From: Tetragonia tetragonoides | Taxonomy: Eukaryota; Streptophyta; Magnoliopsida; Caryophyllales; Aizoaceae | Reading direction: 5' to 3' | Assembly: GCA_038025085.1 (NCBI GenBank) | Contig: CM076142.1 | Span: 9,708,501 to 9,772,500, forward strand | Length of the DNA stretch: 64,000 nucleotides | In this document: in pieces, positions 1 to 10,508 of the stretch | Layout: each line of letters begins with the position of its first letter | How positions within the stretch are numbered: position 1 is the first letter of the stretch | Notes under the pieces: generated by a model | Told to the model about the DNA's origin: nothing | The model's database searches: none | What the model saw: the letters and a program-made list of their open reading frames with translations, nothing else | Translations under genes and position numbers: made by a program

Positions 1-1067
1 TAATTGAAAATCCACATTATTATTACCAACTAAAACATTCCAACATGAGAATAACTAAATCCCTTTAAAATTCAAAGATAAGTACAACTTATATGCTTAC
101 AATAGGAATTCACAACTAACAATCTAAAAATTGAGTGAAGCAAAATCAATCGGAATATCTACCTCTTATTTTCTTTGAGGACACGCATCAATTAAGAAAC
201 AAGCAATTAGTTTAAAAGAGATCAAACCTCCAGACAAAGTTCAGATTCATTAGTCGAAGAAATAAGGGGGACTTACTCTTTTTTTCTCCCCTTTGTGATA
301 AGAGAGGAGATTTTCGGGTACATTTATTTATTTATTTATTTTCCAAATAAAAGAAGAAAGAAGAAAGGGACAACATGAGGCCAACGTCATTGTTGTGTCT
401 GGTTTTGGTCATCAGCATGGGGCTCGTAATGAACATGAACAACCATGGTGTATATGCAGAAGGTCCGCCTAAGTACCTTGACCTTGACTTATGCAAAAGA
501 AAGCCTACTCTTGCTGGTTGCAAACTTGCAATCCGTGCCCGAGCCCAAATGGGCGAAATGGCCTTGAACATACACCGGCTAACCCATACTCCCGTGGTTG
601 CACTAACGCCGAACGATGTGACTGAGGTTGATTATCATCTCCCTACTAATAACTGAATAATTAGGTTGGATTTAAAACACTACTCATACAGATACTTCAA
701 TATGTCCATGTGGCATTAGTCATTTTGGAGAATATAGCCAAAAACTTTCTAAAATCAACCTAAGTATTTAGCTAATACTTCTTCTTTTTACCCTTTCCTT
801 TTGTAATCCCCCATTTACAATTTATTGTAAATCAGAGAATTGATCTCAAGTATTTCATATATAAGTGTTTTATCACTGGTGTACTCTTATTGCATTTTTT
901 CTATTTCATGAATACTTATTAACTTTTTCTTCCCGTACTTAATTTTGTTACATATGTCTACTATGTTTATGTATGACCCACTATTATTTTTTATGTTATT
1001 TATATGAATATATTATAAATGCATCTCATGTTCATTTTTTTTGGTCTAATAAGTAATTAATTTCATC
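1..1067 (+). repeat. Inverted duplication, left copy (RALF locus)
   Basis: This stretch matches the reverse complement of about 30088-31138 over its whole length, including the RALF-like gene, its leader and its 3' flank, with scattered substitutions and small indels. The repeat reaches the window edge, so its true left end is unknown. The right end is near 1067, where the similarity fades after a shared box reading attaatttcatct. The two copies face each other about 29 kb apart. Confidence 0.85.
375..625 (+). pseudogene. RALF-like peptide gene, frameshifted
   Basis: The reading frame opens with a hydrophobic signal peptide (MRPTSLLCLVLVISMG, cleavage probably after HGVYA near residue 28). 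It then runs into the start of a RALF-type mature peptide with KYLDLDLC and the second cysteine in LAGC (residue 49). Just after this the frame is lost. The other frame at 581-625 reads NPYSRGCTNAERCD and a stop, which is the canonical RALF C-terminus with cysteines three and four. Compared with the paralogue at 30523-30759, about 11 nt are extra near 525-535, made of two similar ttgcaa words, and that accounts for the shift. The uninterrupted frame would give a 93-residue product without the PYSRGC end. RALF peptides are secreted ligands of CrRLK1L receptor kinases. This one looks like the short RALFL8-type subgroup without an RR processing site. A sequencing error is possible. Confidence 0.75.
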
Positions 1068-1239
1068 TACAAACAATGCGAACTAATGATCTAAGCCCTT
1101 GATTTCTCTAATCGACGGTAGATTGTAACTGGTAGCTGGTTTTAGCAGCTGATTGTTGTCAATTTGTTGTGCTAGCTTATCTGACTATCTGATTGTAAAA
1201 GGTGTTTGGTAAAGTGAGTTGATTATCGGTAGTTGATTA
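660..1239. other. Intergenic DNA after the RALF pseudogene
   Basis: Up to about 1067 this is the 3' flank inside the inverted duplication. After that I see AT-rich DNA with no gene, running to the MITE at 1240. Confidence 0.5.
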
Positions 1240-1518
1240 GGGCTATGTTTGACACGAAAAGCTAGCTTTTCAATTGAAGTTACAGCTTGAAATTTGCAGC
1301 TAGTATTTTTTACTCTCTGCTACCAAACAGTTTGCAAAATAATTTTCAATCTGCAGCTACAGTTACAGCTCCCTACAACTAATTTTTTGAAAGCTATCCC
1401 TACAAGCTTTCACTTGCAGCTACAACTACAGGTAGTTTATTAGCAGTTTTCTACACATTTCTTTTCTTTATTTACATTTGACAGCTACAACTACAGTTAA
1501 TTTTGCCAAACATAGCCC
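1240..1518. mobile_element. MITE, TIR GGGCTATGTTTG, TA target site
   Basis: The element begins GGGCTATGTTTGacacg and ends with the inverted sequence ccaaACATAGCCC. It is flanked by TA on both sides. The interior is rich in CAGCTACA/TGTAGCTG words and has no coding sequence. At 279 bp it fits a non-autonomous DNA transposon. The superfamily is unclear. Confidence 0.7.
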
Positions 1519-1586
1519 TAGATGTGTAAAATGACCACTATGAACATAAAGATAACTTTCTATTGTTAATAATAACAATAATTGAT

Positions 1587-1906
<320 letters not shown>

Positions 1907-2290
1907 AGGTAAGATAGAGTATTGACTTAGACAGTAAATCATCGAAAATAATGAAATATTAAGAGAAATATAAATTTTGTTTTATATTTCAAAAATTCAA
2001 ATATCTTACATTAATGAAAAGAGCATGAAACACACTTTCAGAAATCTTGCAACAGAGAGAGAGAGAATTTCACTTCCATGAAATTATTGGCAGTCACAGG
2101 TATGGAGACATTACAACATCTTCAGTTTGGAGGAAAGTGAAAAACATGTTAGAATTTGACTACTTGAGAGTGACCTTTATTATAGTGAATTGCTATAATT
2201 ATATTTAAACTTTGGAAAATCAGAGAAAAGACAATTTCTTGAAGGGGACACCTAATAAACAAAGAAATGATGTGTCTAATACAGTGCTCA

Positions 2291-2486
2291 TTTTTTTTTG
2301 GTTCACGACTAAGGGTATCCACCGTCTATCATAGTGACTATCCCCCGCGCTGGCTTGTAGGCACCTCAAAGGGTGAGACAGCTGGCCAAGGAATTTTAAA
2401 GCAGCTCCATGCCCAAGGCGAGATTCGAACCCTCGACATTGGTTAAGGATGGATGAGTCCCTACCACTCAACCACACCTCCTTAGT
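2291..2486 (-). mobile_element. tRNA-derived SINE
   Basis: Read on the minus strand, the element has a box A-like TGGTTGAGTGGTAGGGACTC, a box B GGTTCGAATCTCGCC and a 3' A-tail. A perfect 14-bp duplication, taatacagtgctca, flanks it at 2277-2290 and 2487-2500. Copy B (about 13735-13750) has the same region with no insertion. A related full-length copy lies at about 33849-34040. Confidence 0.9.
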
Positions 2487-3204
2487 TAATACAGTGCTCA
2501 GTTTCATAAGCAACAAATGAATCAAGATGCAAATTTTTCAATAATAGTAGTAAACTGGTGTAGGAACATGCACTTCAGCTTCAATTATAGCAGTAGTAAC
2601 CAGACTTCTCCTATGCACATTCGCATTAAAATGTTCTGGTATCTAATTGTAGGTGCAAATTGAGCTCAACTCTCCAAAAGTTGCACCAAAACCTTATTTT
2701 ATTAAGCATTAATTGTTTTAATGGATTTTTCCCCTCTAAACTTTGGAAAACTTTTCCTCTATGTGTTTTAAGGATTAAGGAGTTTATTCTATACAACTAA
2801 AAAAAAAGACACACAAATTAACCTAAATTGATCTACTAAACTAACATAAAGTATGTAAGTGATAACCTCTCAACAAACAAAAAGTGTAGAAGTCATAAAC
2901 CTAAGTTATCTCCAAAACAAATGTGAAGATAATTTCATTTAAGTGTTATGAGACCTGCTAATATCTTTAGTTGTGTTGTAGTTTGATTGTTGTAAATTTC
3001 TTACGGTTAGTTTGTCGATAAAGTTAGAATTTGTTATTAGAGCTTTGTTCTTTTCAACGAAGCGCTAGCAAATGCAACAAATTAACATAATGGAATAGAA
3101 TTGGAGACAAAGTCACAAAAAAATAAACACACTACGAAATGAAGCAAAATTTACCATTGAGACAGAGTGACGAATAAATAAAATGAAACTGAACAGAATG
3201 GAAC

Positions 3205-3800
3205 GAGTATCAATCCGAGATAATCAACCTGATCCGCCCGATATTCGACCCGTCCGACATTCGAAAATGTATTAATTATCATTATCCGAAACCGACCCGA
3301 CCTGATCCAACCCGATACCCGACAACACACGTTCTCTGAATTAACCCGAAATCGATAACACCCGACCTGAATTTACCCGAAACCGAAATAAACCCGAATC
3401 GACTCTACCCGAAACCCGAATATATCCGACTTATAATGATATAATATTCAAAATGATTGAAAAAACACTAAGTAAACACACACTAAGTCTATATTATTGA
3501 AAATTTTCATTAAAAATTGAGTTTTTCATATTATTTTCGATTTTATGGGCTATGAAACATGAATTAAATTTGACCTGATATGACCCGAAAACCGAACTAA
3601 CCCAAATCCAACTTAACCGAAATCCGAACTAACCCGATTCGAGTTGCCCCGTAACCCGATATCAACATAAACCCGAATTAATCCGACTCGATCCAACCCG
3701 ACCCGATTACTATTTTGACCCGATATTACCCGAACCCGTAATAACCCGAAACCAAAAGACCCAACCCAAACCTGACCCGATCCGCCCGATTGCCACCTAT
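3205..3800. repeat. Degenerate CCCGA/ACCCGA-rich block
   Basis: About 600 bp dominated by imperfect cccgaac, acccgac and aacccgat words, with a more AT-rich stretch near 3420-3560. It is absent from the matching position in copy B, so it is an insertion or expansion. No TIRs or reading frame were found. Confidence 0.75.
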
Positions 3801-3829
3801 GAACACGACGAAAAGTAGAAGTATGGTAA

Positions 3830-4860
3830 GGTTAAACGCCCTTGTTAAATTTGGCGTCTGCTGCTATCGGCTCTAGGTGCTCTACCACCGTAACCCCGCC
3901 ACCGTAACCCCGCCACTCTCTCTCTTCTTCGACCAACCTACAGAGAGGTAATATTTTCTCTCTCTCTCTCTCCTTCCCTTATTTTTTTCATCTTGCTTCG
4001 GTTTTGGGGGTCTTAGTGATGATGAGTTATTATTCATAGAATTTGTGTTGTATTCAAAATTAGGGTTTTGTTAATGCACGAATGTGTTGTTATATGCATC
4101 GATTTGTTGAAACTTTGAGCTGAATTTGTTCGACTCAAGCATAAATTAAGTTAGGGTTGTGTTTTCTTTTCTAAAATTTTGGGTTAATTTTGTAAAAAGT
4201 TGATGAATTTGGTTATGCTTTTGTTTAGCTTAAGCTCGATTTGGTAGTGTTCCAAATTGACGTAATGAAGCTACCAAGCTGGTATGGCATTGTTGATTTA
4301 AGGGTTTATAGCATTAATTTGATGAAATTGGTTTCTCCGATTGTCATTGAGGGTCAATTTTGATAGTTTAGGTACTTAATTTTTCTGTAGCTTACATTTA
4401 CTGAAAGAAACAATTTTTATGGAAAAAAAAGAAGCAAAATAAGCATTTAACTATCTGACCCTAAACTACTGGTCAACTGCTTTGGGTTGTCTGAAGAACG
4501 ATCAGTTATCTGCCCTGATGAATAAGGGCATGGTAAAATCTTCTTATATAGATGCCCTGCCCTTTCTCCATTCATTCCGTTCTAATGTCAACCAACATAA
4601 AAAGTGACACATTGAACACTGAGTGAAATTCTAGGTAAGGTGATATTTTTCGGGAGGGTCTGAAATGGGAATACCGGCGTTGATTGTGGAGATGAATACA
4701 ATATTTCTCTAGTAAATATGTAATTTTTCTGTTTCCTGTTTATTTTTGCAGGTCATCTGTCTTTCATCGTGTCGTGGTGCACAATCGAGTCTGACCCTGG
4801 TATAGTTTTGGGCCTTTGGCACATCTATGCATTCTCTTTTATTTTCATTATTATATGGCA
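3830..4860 (+). pseudogene. UCH 5' gene fragment, start codon GTG
   Basis: This reproduces the promoter-proximal part of the ubiquitin hydrolase gene found intact at 14.7-20.8 kb. It has a CT-rich leader, a leader intron donor after CAGAGAG (intron 3958-4751) and the acceptor ttttgcag. Exon 1 lies at 4769-4799 and encodes [10 protein letters not shown] after its first codon. The first codon is GTG at 4769-4771, where the intact copy has ATG. Exons 2-5 are missing because the duplication stops at about 5305. It could still be transcribed from the duplicated promoter, but it cannot make the enzyme. Confidence 0.8.
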
Positions 4861-5268
4861 CTAGTAATGATGCCCGTGCGATGCACGGGTTAAGTTATAT
4901 ATTTTTATTATTTTCTTTGTTATTTTATTCTTCAATATTATATATTTTAAAATATATTTACGCTAATTAAAATTGGATATGATCTTACATGTTAAGATTA
5001 AACATATTGTAAATGCATCTCATTTTGAAGTATTTTCCGATGCGAATACGATGGTACAAATATTATTTTTTTTGAAGATGTGTAGAAGATTGCATTTGCT
5101 TTTGATCTTTCGACAAAGATTAAGTTATAACACTTATAAAACTCTAGTTATTCATCACAAGTCAAACTCTCAATTTTATTTTTTTAAAAATTATTCTAAT
5201 AATACATTTAATGATGTGGCATGGCTCAAAACTCACGAAATATGCCAGCTTTATATATAGAGAGAAGA
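4861..5268 (-). mobile_element. Short non-autonomous Helitron
   Basis: On the minus strand it starts TCTTCTCTCTATATATAAAG and ends with the hairpin CCCGTGC-ATC-GCACGGG, a short spacer, then CTAG. It sits between A (4860) and T (5269) with no target duplication, as Helitrons do. Copy B at about 15789-15792 shows the empty A|T site. The 95-codon frame inside (4973-5260) has no recognisable homology. Confidence 0.85.
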
Positions 5269-5425
5269 TTTAATTTAATTATAGCTTGTTTTCAGTTGTT
5301 ATGAAAAACAATCCTCAACATCTCACTCTCTCTCCAGCTCTCCTTCTATGAGGAGACCTTGCCAATTTCGTGGAGCAATTGTTTCAATTGAGGAACCCTA
5401 ATTGACGAACTGCGGTTCACTTGCA

Positions 5426-8232
5426 ATGGAGGTGCCTGACATTGTTCATCACTTTGGATATTCAAATGCATCAGAAACCGATGTCGAAAACACAGGTATT
5501 GTAAAGCATGATTCTACTTTTATCGCTTGGTTAGTGTTAGTTGCAATTTTTTTGCTTTATTGGTGTTTGTTTGATTGATTGATCATGTATTCATGCTGCA
5601 ATTGAGGAACCCTAGCTGAGATAATCTCTTATGTTCATGGATTTTTAAATTCAGAAGGCTCTAAAGTAAGTAAAGACCAGTTGTTATCTATTTTGGTGAT
5701 GAGATGATGTAAGATTAAGGAGAGAAGTTCAATTCATTACACTGTCTGTTTTCGTTTAACATTGCAATTGTTTGCGTGACTGATGCATGATGTTCTGCTG
5801 GGTTCTTACCGGCTACCGCGATTGTGTTCTTTTATTGTTCTCGTCTGCATTACGTTGTGTGCCTGTTGAGCTAGTTGATTATCAGATGACTATTGATTTT
5901 GGTGTATTGTGTCGCACAAAAACTCAAATGAGGCGGTCTCATGCATGAGGCTGAGCCATCAGAGTTTTTGTTTATGTCATATATCTTGTTAGCAATTGAG
6001 GAACTCTAGCTGAATTAATCCCTTATATTCATCGATTTTTGAATTCAGAAGGCTCTAAAGACCAGTTGTTATCTTTTTGGTGATGGGATGTTGGAGGATT
6101 AGAGAGAAGTTGAATTCGTTATACTGTGTGTTTTAGTTCAACATTGCAATTATTAGCTGAGAATTGCGTTGTGTGCCTGTTGAGCTAGTTGGTGATCAGA
6201 TGACTATTAATTTATGTGTTTTATATTACATGTATAGTGATCTGTGGGATTGTTTCGAGTTATATCCTAAATTCAAAAGGATGTTGGCTTGGCACTGTTG
6301 TGGCAATTGTCTTTGATAAAAACCCAGTGGGAAGAAACGGAATTTGCAAATAATTTCGTTGTTCGTCGTGGTATAGTGCAAATCTTTCTAGTCACTTTCT
6401 GACAACTTTATTTTATTCGCTATGATAGATTCTGAAGCAGCGGATGAAGTGAAAGTGAGGTGTTGGGATCAGAGAGAAGCCGAACCTGGGGAACCTAGAT
6501 GTGTAATATGTGGCCGTTACGGGGAGTATATATGTGATGAGACAGATGATGATGTTTGCAGCTTGGAGTGTAAGAGCAAACTTCTGGATAAGATTGCTGG
6601 ATCGAAGTTGCCTTCTTCTCTCCCTGTCCCCTCAAAACGGTTGCCTACTTCGGATGAATGCTTTTATGTGAGAGATGCTGAAAAAGGGTCCAGCTCTCAA
6701 GTTCTATCTGATGACAAGTCTGTATTACTGAGAGAAAGACTTGAGATTTCTGTTAGGCATGGTTCTGTTCCTCCACCGATTTTGTCGTTTTCATCTTGTA
6801 ACCTTCCAGCAAAGCTTCTTCAGAACATAGAGTCGATGGGGTTCGAACTGCCAACACCTGTTCAAATGCAAGCTATACCAGCTGGGTTAGATGGAAAGAG
6901 TCTTCTAGTTTCAGCCGACACAGGATCTGGGAAAACAGCATCGTATCTGATTCCAATTATCACTCGTTGTGTGGCTTCTTCCAGAGAACAGTTGAGCGAG
7001 AAAAAGCCGTTGGCAATGGTTCTTACACCAACTAGAGAGCTCTGTGTACAAGTTGAAGAAGAGGCAAAGTTGCTTGGAAAGGGCCTACCATTCAAGACTG
7101 CACTTGTGATTGGGGGCGATGCCATGGCTAGCCAGCTTTACCCAGCAGGGTGTTGAACTGATTGTAGGAACACCTGGGCGGCTGGTTGATCTTTTAACAA
7201 AGCGTGACATTGAGCTGGATGATATTTCCATCTTTGTCCTTGATGAAGTGGACTGTATGCTTCAAAAGGGCTTCCGGGATCAGGTTATGCAGCTATTTAG
7301 GGCTCTATCATGTCCACAGGTTCTGATGTTTTCTGCAACAATCTCTCCTGATATTGAGAAGATGGCGCGCTCAATGGCAAAAGCTTTAATAATCATCTCA
7401 GTTGGAAAGCCAAATAAGCCAAACCATGCTGTCAAGCAAATTGCTATATGGGTTGAATCGAAACACAAGAAGCAAAAACTATTTGACATATTTAAGAGCA
7501 AGCAACATTTTAAGCCTCCAGTGGTTATATTTGTGGCTTCAAGGCTGGGGGCAGATCTCTTAGCTGAGGCAATTACCGTCACCACCGGAGTGAAAACTCT
7601 TTCCATCCACGGGGAGAAGTCCATGAAGGAAAGGAGAGAGATTATGAGGTGCTTTCTGGTGGGTGAGGTCTCTGCGCTCGTGTCCACAGGGTTATTGGGC
7701 CGTGGGGTCGATCTCGTCAGCGTGAGGCAGGTCATAGTGTTTGACATACCAAATTCAATCAAGGAGTATGTCCACTTGATTGGTAGGGCTTCTCGACTTG
7801 GAGAGGAGGGAAATGCAATTGTGTTCATAAACACCACATCAACATCAACATTACCCCAGTGCCTCCAAAGAGGCTCCCACCTAGGCGGGGTGAGGGGGGG
7901 TCGGTTGTACGCAGCCTTACCCCTGTGAGAGTCTCACAGAGAGGCTGTTTCCGTTTGACCCGAGATCCGAAGTGCGACGACCATTGACAACTTCACAATA
8001 AATAAGAAGCGCCAACAGTTTTATAAGCCATTTTGCTTTAGTTCATTATATTCCGAAAGCCAACTTCACAATTGTGTTCATAAACGAGGAGAACAAAAAA
8101 ATATTCCCAGAGTTTGTCGATGTCTTGAAATCATCCAGAGCTGTTATCCCCAGGGAGCTTGCCAATTCAAGATATGCAGTGTGTCCTGCTTCAATGAGCC
8201 AAGGACACAAGAAAAGGAAACATGGTGGCTGA
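5426..8232 (+). pseudogene. RH41: zf-HIT/DEAD-box RNA helicase (RH41 type), broken
   Basis: Exon 1 is 5426-5495 (MEVPDIVHH...), intron 5496-6428, and exon 2 starts at 6429; the phases join in frame. A zf-HIT domain (CVICGRYGEYICDE...CSLEC) precedes the helicase core. Visible motifs are the Q motif (GFELPTPVQMQAIP), motif I (ADTGSGKT), Ia (TPTRELC), TPGR, motif II as DEVD, SAT, motif V (STGLLGRGVDL) and motif VI (HLIGRASRLG). Family members use DEVD rather than DEAD. There are two lesions. The frame breaks near 7140, where about 5 nt seem missing between QLY and QQGVELI. A 236-bp SINE sits in the 3' coding exon at 7833-8068. The true C-terminus continues at 8086 (EENKKIFPEFVDVLK) to TGA at 8230-8232. 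The intact gene would be a nuclear RNA helicase with an ATPase core. This copy would yield only truncated products. Confidence 0.85.
7833..8068 (-). mobile_element. Au-like SINE inserted in the helicase exon
   Basis: An exact 17-bp duplication, caattgtgttcataaac, flanks the insert at 7816-7832 and 8069-8085. On the minus strand it contains GGAAACAGCCTCTCTG and GGGTAAGGCTGCGTACA, words typical of Au-type plant SINEs. It ends in a TTGATG-like tail rather than poly(A). Related copies lie at about 13168-13388 and 50637-50745. Confidence 0.85.
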
Positions 8233-9082
8233 TATAGTATGTATCATCCACCAATTATGAACTTCCCCAAAGTTTCATCCATCGATGTAAGAGCAACGCC
8301 GAGAGGAGATGGTGAGAAGTATGCTTGTTTGACTCAACATTCCTAAACTTCTGTCTAAAAGGGGAGACCGGGACTGAGAGAGGCGAAAATCAATGCCATC
8401 TTAGGATAGGCAAAAGTTCAAATAGCAGAGTTCAACAGAGCTACTCTTTTCCATTTACACCAGTGAACGCCCTGAACTCCTTCCACAATGGACAATCTGA
8501 TTTCTGCTAAACAACTGGCTTAGACATTGGAATAATACTTCAATGTATGCTGAAACATGCAAGCTTCTGGAAGTGGCGTAGTACAACGTCTAGACACAAG
8601 ACATATGCTTGGGTACTCGGTCTGGTCTACGTAACACGAGACAACATGAGATGAGAGGGGTGCAAAGCTTTCAGCCTCAAGCAACTGGTATTATGATCTA
8701 CCTTGTTTGTAGCCCTAGCCAAGGAGTAAAGGTTCATCCCAATAAAGGGTGAAATGTAAATGGCGATTTAGTTATTACTGTTTTGCCATTTGATTTACCT
8801 TTATCCTGTGTTTCGAGTTTGAACGAAATTAAGATACCATGTTGCAAAATGGGAAAATTTGATTTTGGGCTTTCTTTTGAGGTTACATGGGTGTAATTAA
8901 TTTGGATGAAAAGATTTTCATGAATTTTATCTTGGGGGAATTTTATTTAATTTAGGGGAAAAAGATCTGCATTTGGTGGAATATAATATAGGGGGCAAAA
9001 AATCAACGCATGTGATTGACTGTGAGGGCAAAGATATCCATTAATGATTTAATTGGAAATTTACATAAGGTTTCTCTAAAAG
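8233..9082. other. Intergenic DNA 3' of the helicase pseudogene
   Basis: I see no gene, RNA or element with recognisable ends. The first few hundred bases are probably the old 3' UTR. The 61-codon frame at 8325-8510 shows no family features. Confidence 0.4.
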
Positions 9083-9094
9083 TTGCTTTTCTTT

Positions 9095-10082
9095 GTCACC
9101 AAAAAAAAAAACGGAATTGCTTAACGTAAATTCCATTTTACTTAACGTAAATCTTTTTTCCCCAATACTCTCCAAAATACCCTTTGTATTTGTAAAGCAC
9201 CTTCCTTCTTAATTTTTCCCCCCTCTCAATACTCCCTATTATCATCCCCTCAAATCATCGTAATGAAACCAAAACTACAATAATATGGATGATTCCTTTG
9301 GTGAAAACAACAATTTGGACAAATTTAGACATACATGGGCGATTATCTTTGAGCAAGCGGTGTGGCTGACGAGCGATTCAGGCGGAGAAATCACTGAACG
9401 ACGGTGAGAGAACTCGCCGCGATGAGCGAGCGGTGTCGCCGGTGGGGGCAGGATGGTGGTGACTGATCGACAAGGGAGGGCCTGAGGGGGTTAACGTCTT
9501 GACGATGGTGAACTGGTGATTGGGTATTTGGTTTAAGTTGTTTTTGTTCTTTTTTCTTCGTCTGATCGAAGAAATTTTTTAAGATGCTGTTATTGTTGTT
9601 GTTTGTGATGTTGGTGCCTCGTGGTGGTGAAGTGATGATGATGAATCAGTGATGATGATGATCGATGATGTACAAACCACACCCAGAAAAACAAGAAATA
9701 AAAAGAGAAGGTGAAGATGTTGAATTAACTATAGGTTGAGGCAATTGATTGAATTTAAAAAAGTTAAACAATCAGATTAATCTAATGAACAAGTTGAACT
9801 GAATTTTTATACTCATTTATTCATCCAATTGATGGGGGTGCGATGATGTTGGTGGTGAGAGTACGACAGGCACGCGAACCCCTTCCGGTGACCCATTGAT
9901 TTCATGGCGGTGGTGGTCTGTTGTTGTGTTCTAAAAGAATGTCGTGAAAGAGAGAGGGAGGAGGAGAGATGGGAGAGGGGATGGTACTGTGGGAGGGAAT
10001 AGGGTTATGTGAAGGGTAATTTGGGTAAAGTGATTTGCGTTAAGTAATTTGGGTGTTTACGTTTAGCAACCTCCCAAAAAAA
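9095..10082. mobile_element. Non-autonomous TIR element (candidate)
   Basis: Inverted ends are clear. TTGCTTAACGTAAA and TTACTTAACGTAAATC near 9117-9153 match, inverted, gatttgcgttaagtaa and tttacgtttagcaa near 10031-10070. An exact 12-bp direct repeat, ttgcttttcttt, sits outside at 9083-9094 and 10083-10094. The interior is GATGAT/GGTGGT-rich and non-coding. The repeat is longer than the 9-11 bp usual for Mutator-like elements. An A-tract (gtcacc plus A11) lies between the repeat and the TIR, so a compound insertion is possible. Confidence 0.6.
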
Positions 10083-10229
10083 TTGCTTTTCTTTAATAAA
10101 AAATTTCCCCTACAAACAAAGGATGTATCCAAAAATTCAATGTATGACCTAATAAAATTATTTAATTATAATAAAAAATAAAAAATAAGAAATTTTGGAA
10201 AGTGAGAAATCGCCAAATTGTAACCTACT

Positions 10230-10278
10230 AAGTACTAAACTTAGGTACGAGCAAAAAAAAAAAGTACTAAACTTAGGT
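10230..10278 (+). mobile_element. Micro-insertion acgagc+A9 with 17-bp TSD
   Basis: The 15-nt insert at 10247-10261 is acgagc followed by nine A. It lies between two exact copies of aagtactaaacttaggt (10230-10246, 10262-10278). A further A-rich piece (gacctcaaaaaacc...) and a third, interrupted copy of the same target word follow to about 10321. The unit ending ACGAGC matches the minus-strand insert at 14037-14052. Confidence 0.75.
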
Positions 10279-10508
10279 GACCTCAAAAAACCAAAAAAAA
10301 GTACTCCCACTAAACTTAGGAAACTTAGATCGATTTTCTTAAAAATAATAAAATAATAAAAAACAAGAAAAAAAGGGTGGTTTAACTTCTATGCAAGTAA
10401 TACGATTACGAGTAGTATACTAAGTCTGTTTAACTCTATATAAGTAATGCTACCCCTCAAAACAAAAACTATTACTTGCCAAAAGTTTGAGCTTGAATCC
10501 TCAGAACA

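Larger units (their letters stand above)
2030..5305 (+). repeat. Segmental duplication, copy A
   Basis: Collinear with 13440-15830 in the same orientation. Shared landmarks include the gaaattattggcagtca box, the block around gcacttcagctccaattata, the CT-rich 5' leader, the leader intron and exon 1 of a UCH gene. Copy A carries a SINE, a CCCGA-rich block and a Helitron that copy B lacks. Copy B carries a Tourist-like MITE and a micro-insertion that copy A lacks. Similarity ends after ttttcagttgtta near 5302. Confidence 0.85.

Noticed and set aside
4973..5260. 95-codon frame on the plus strand
   Set aside because: It lies entirely within the short Helitron and shows no domain or conserved motif.
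6422..7928. Two adjacent overlapping helicase genes
   Set aside because: The two frames cover consecutive parts of one helicase (motif I before, motifs II-VI after) and are split by a small indel.
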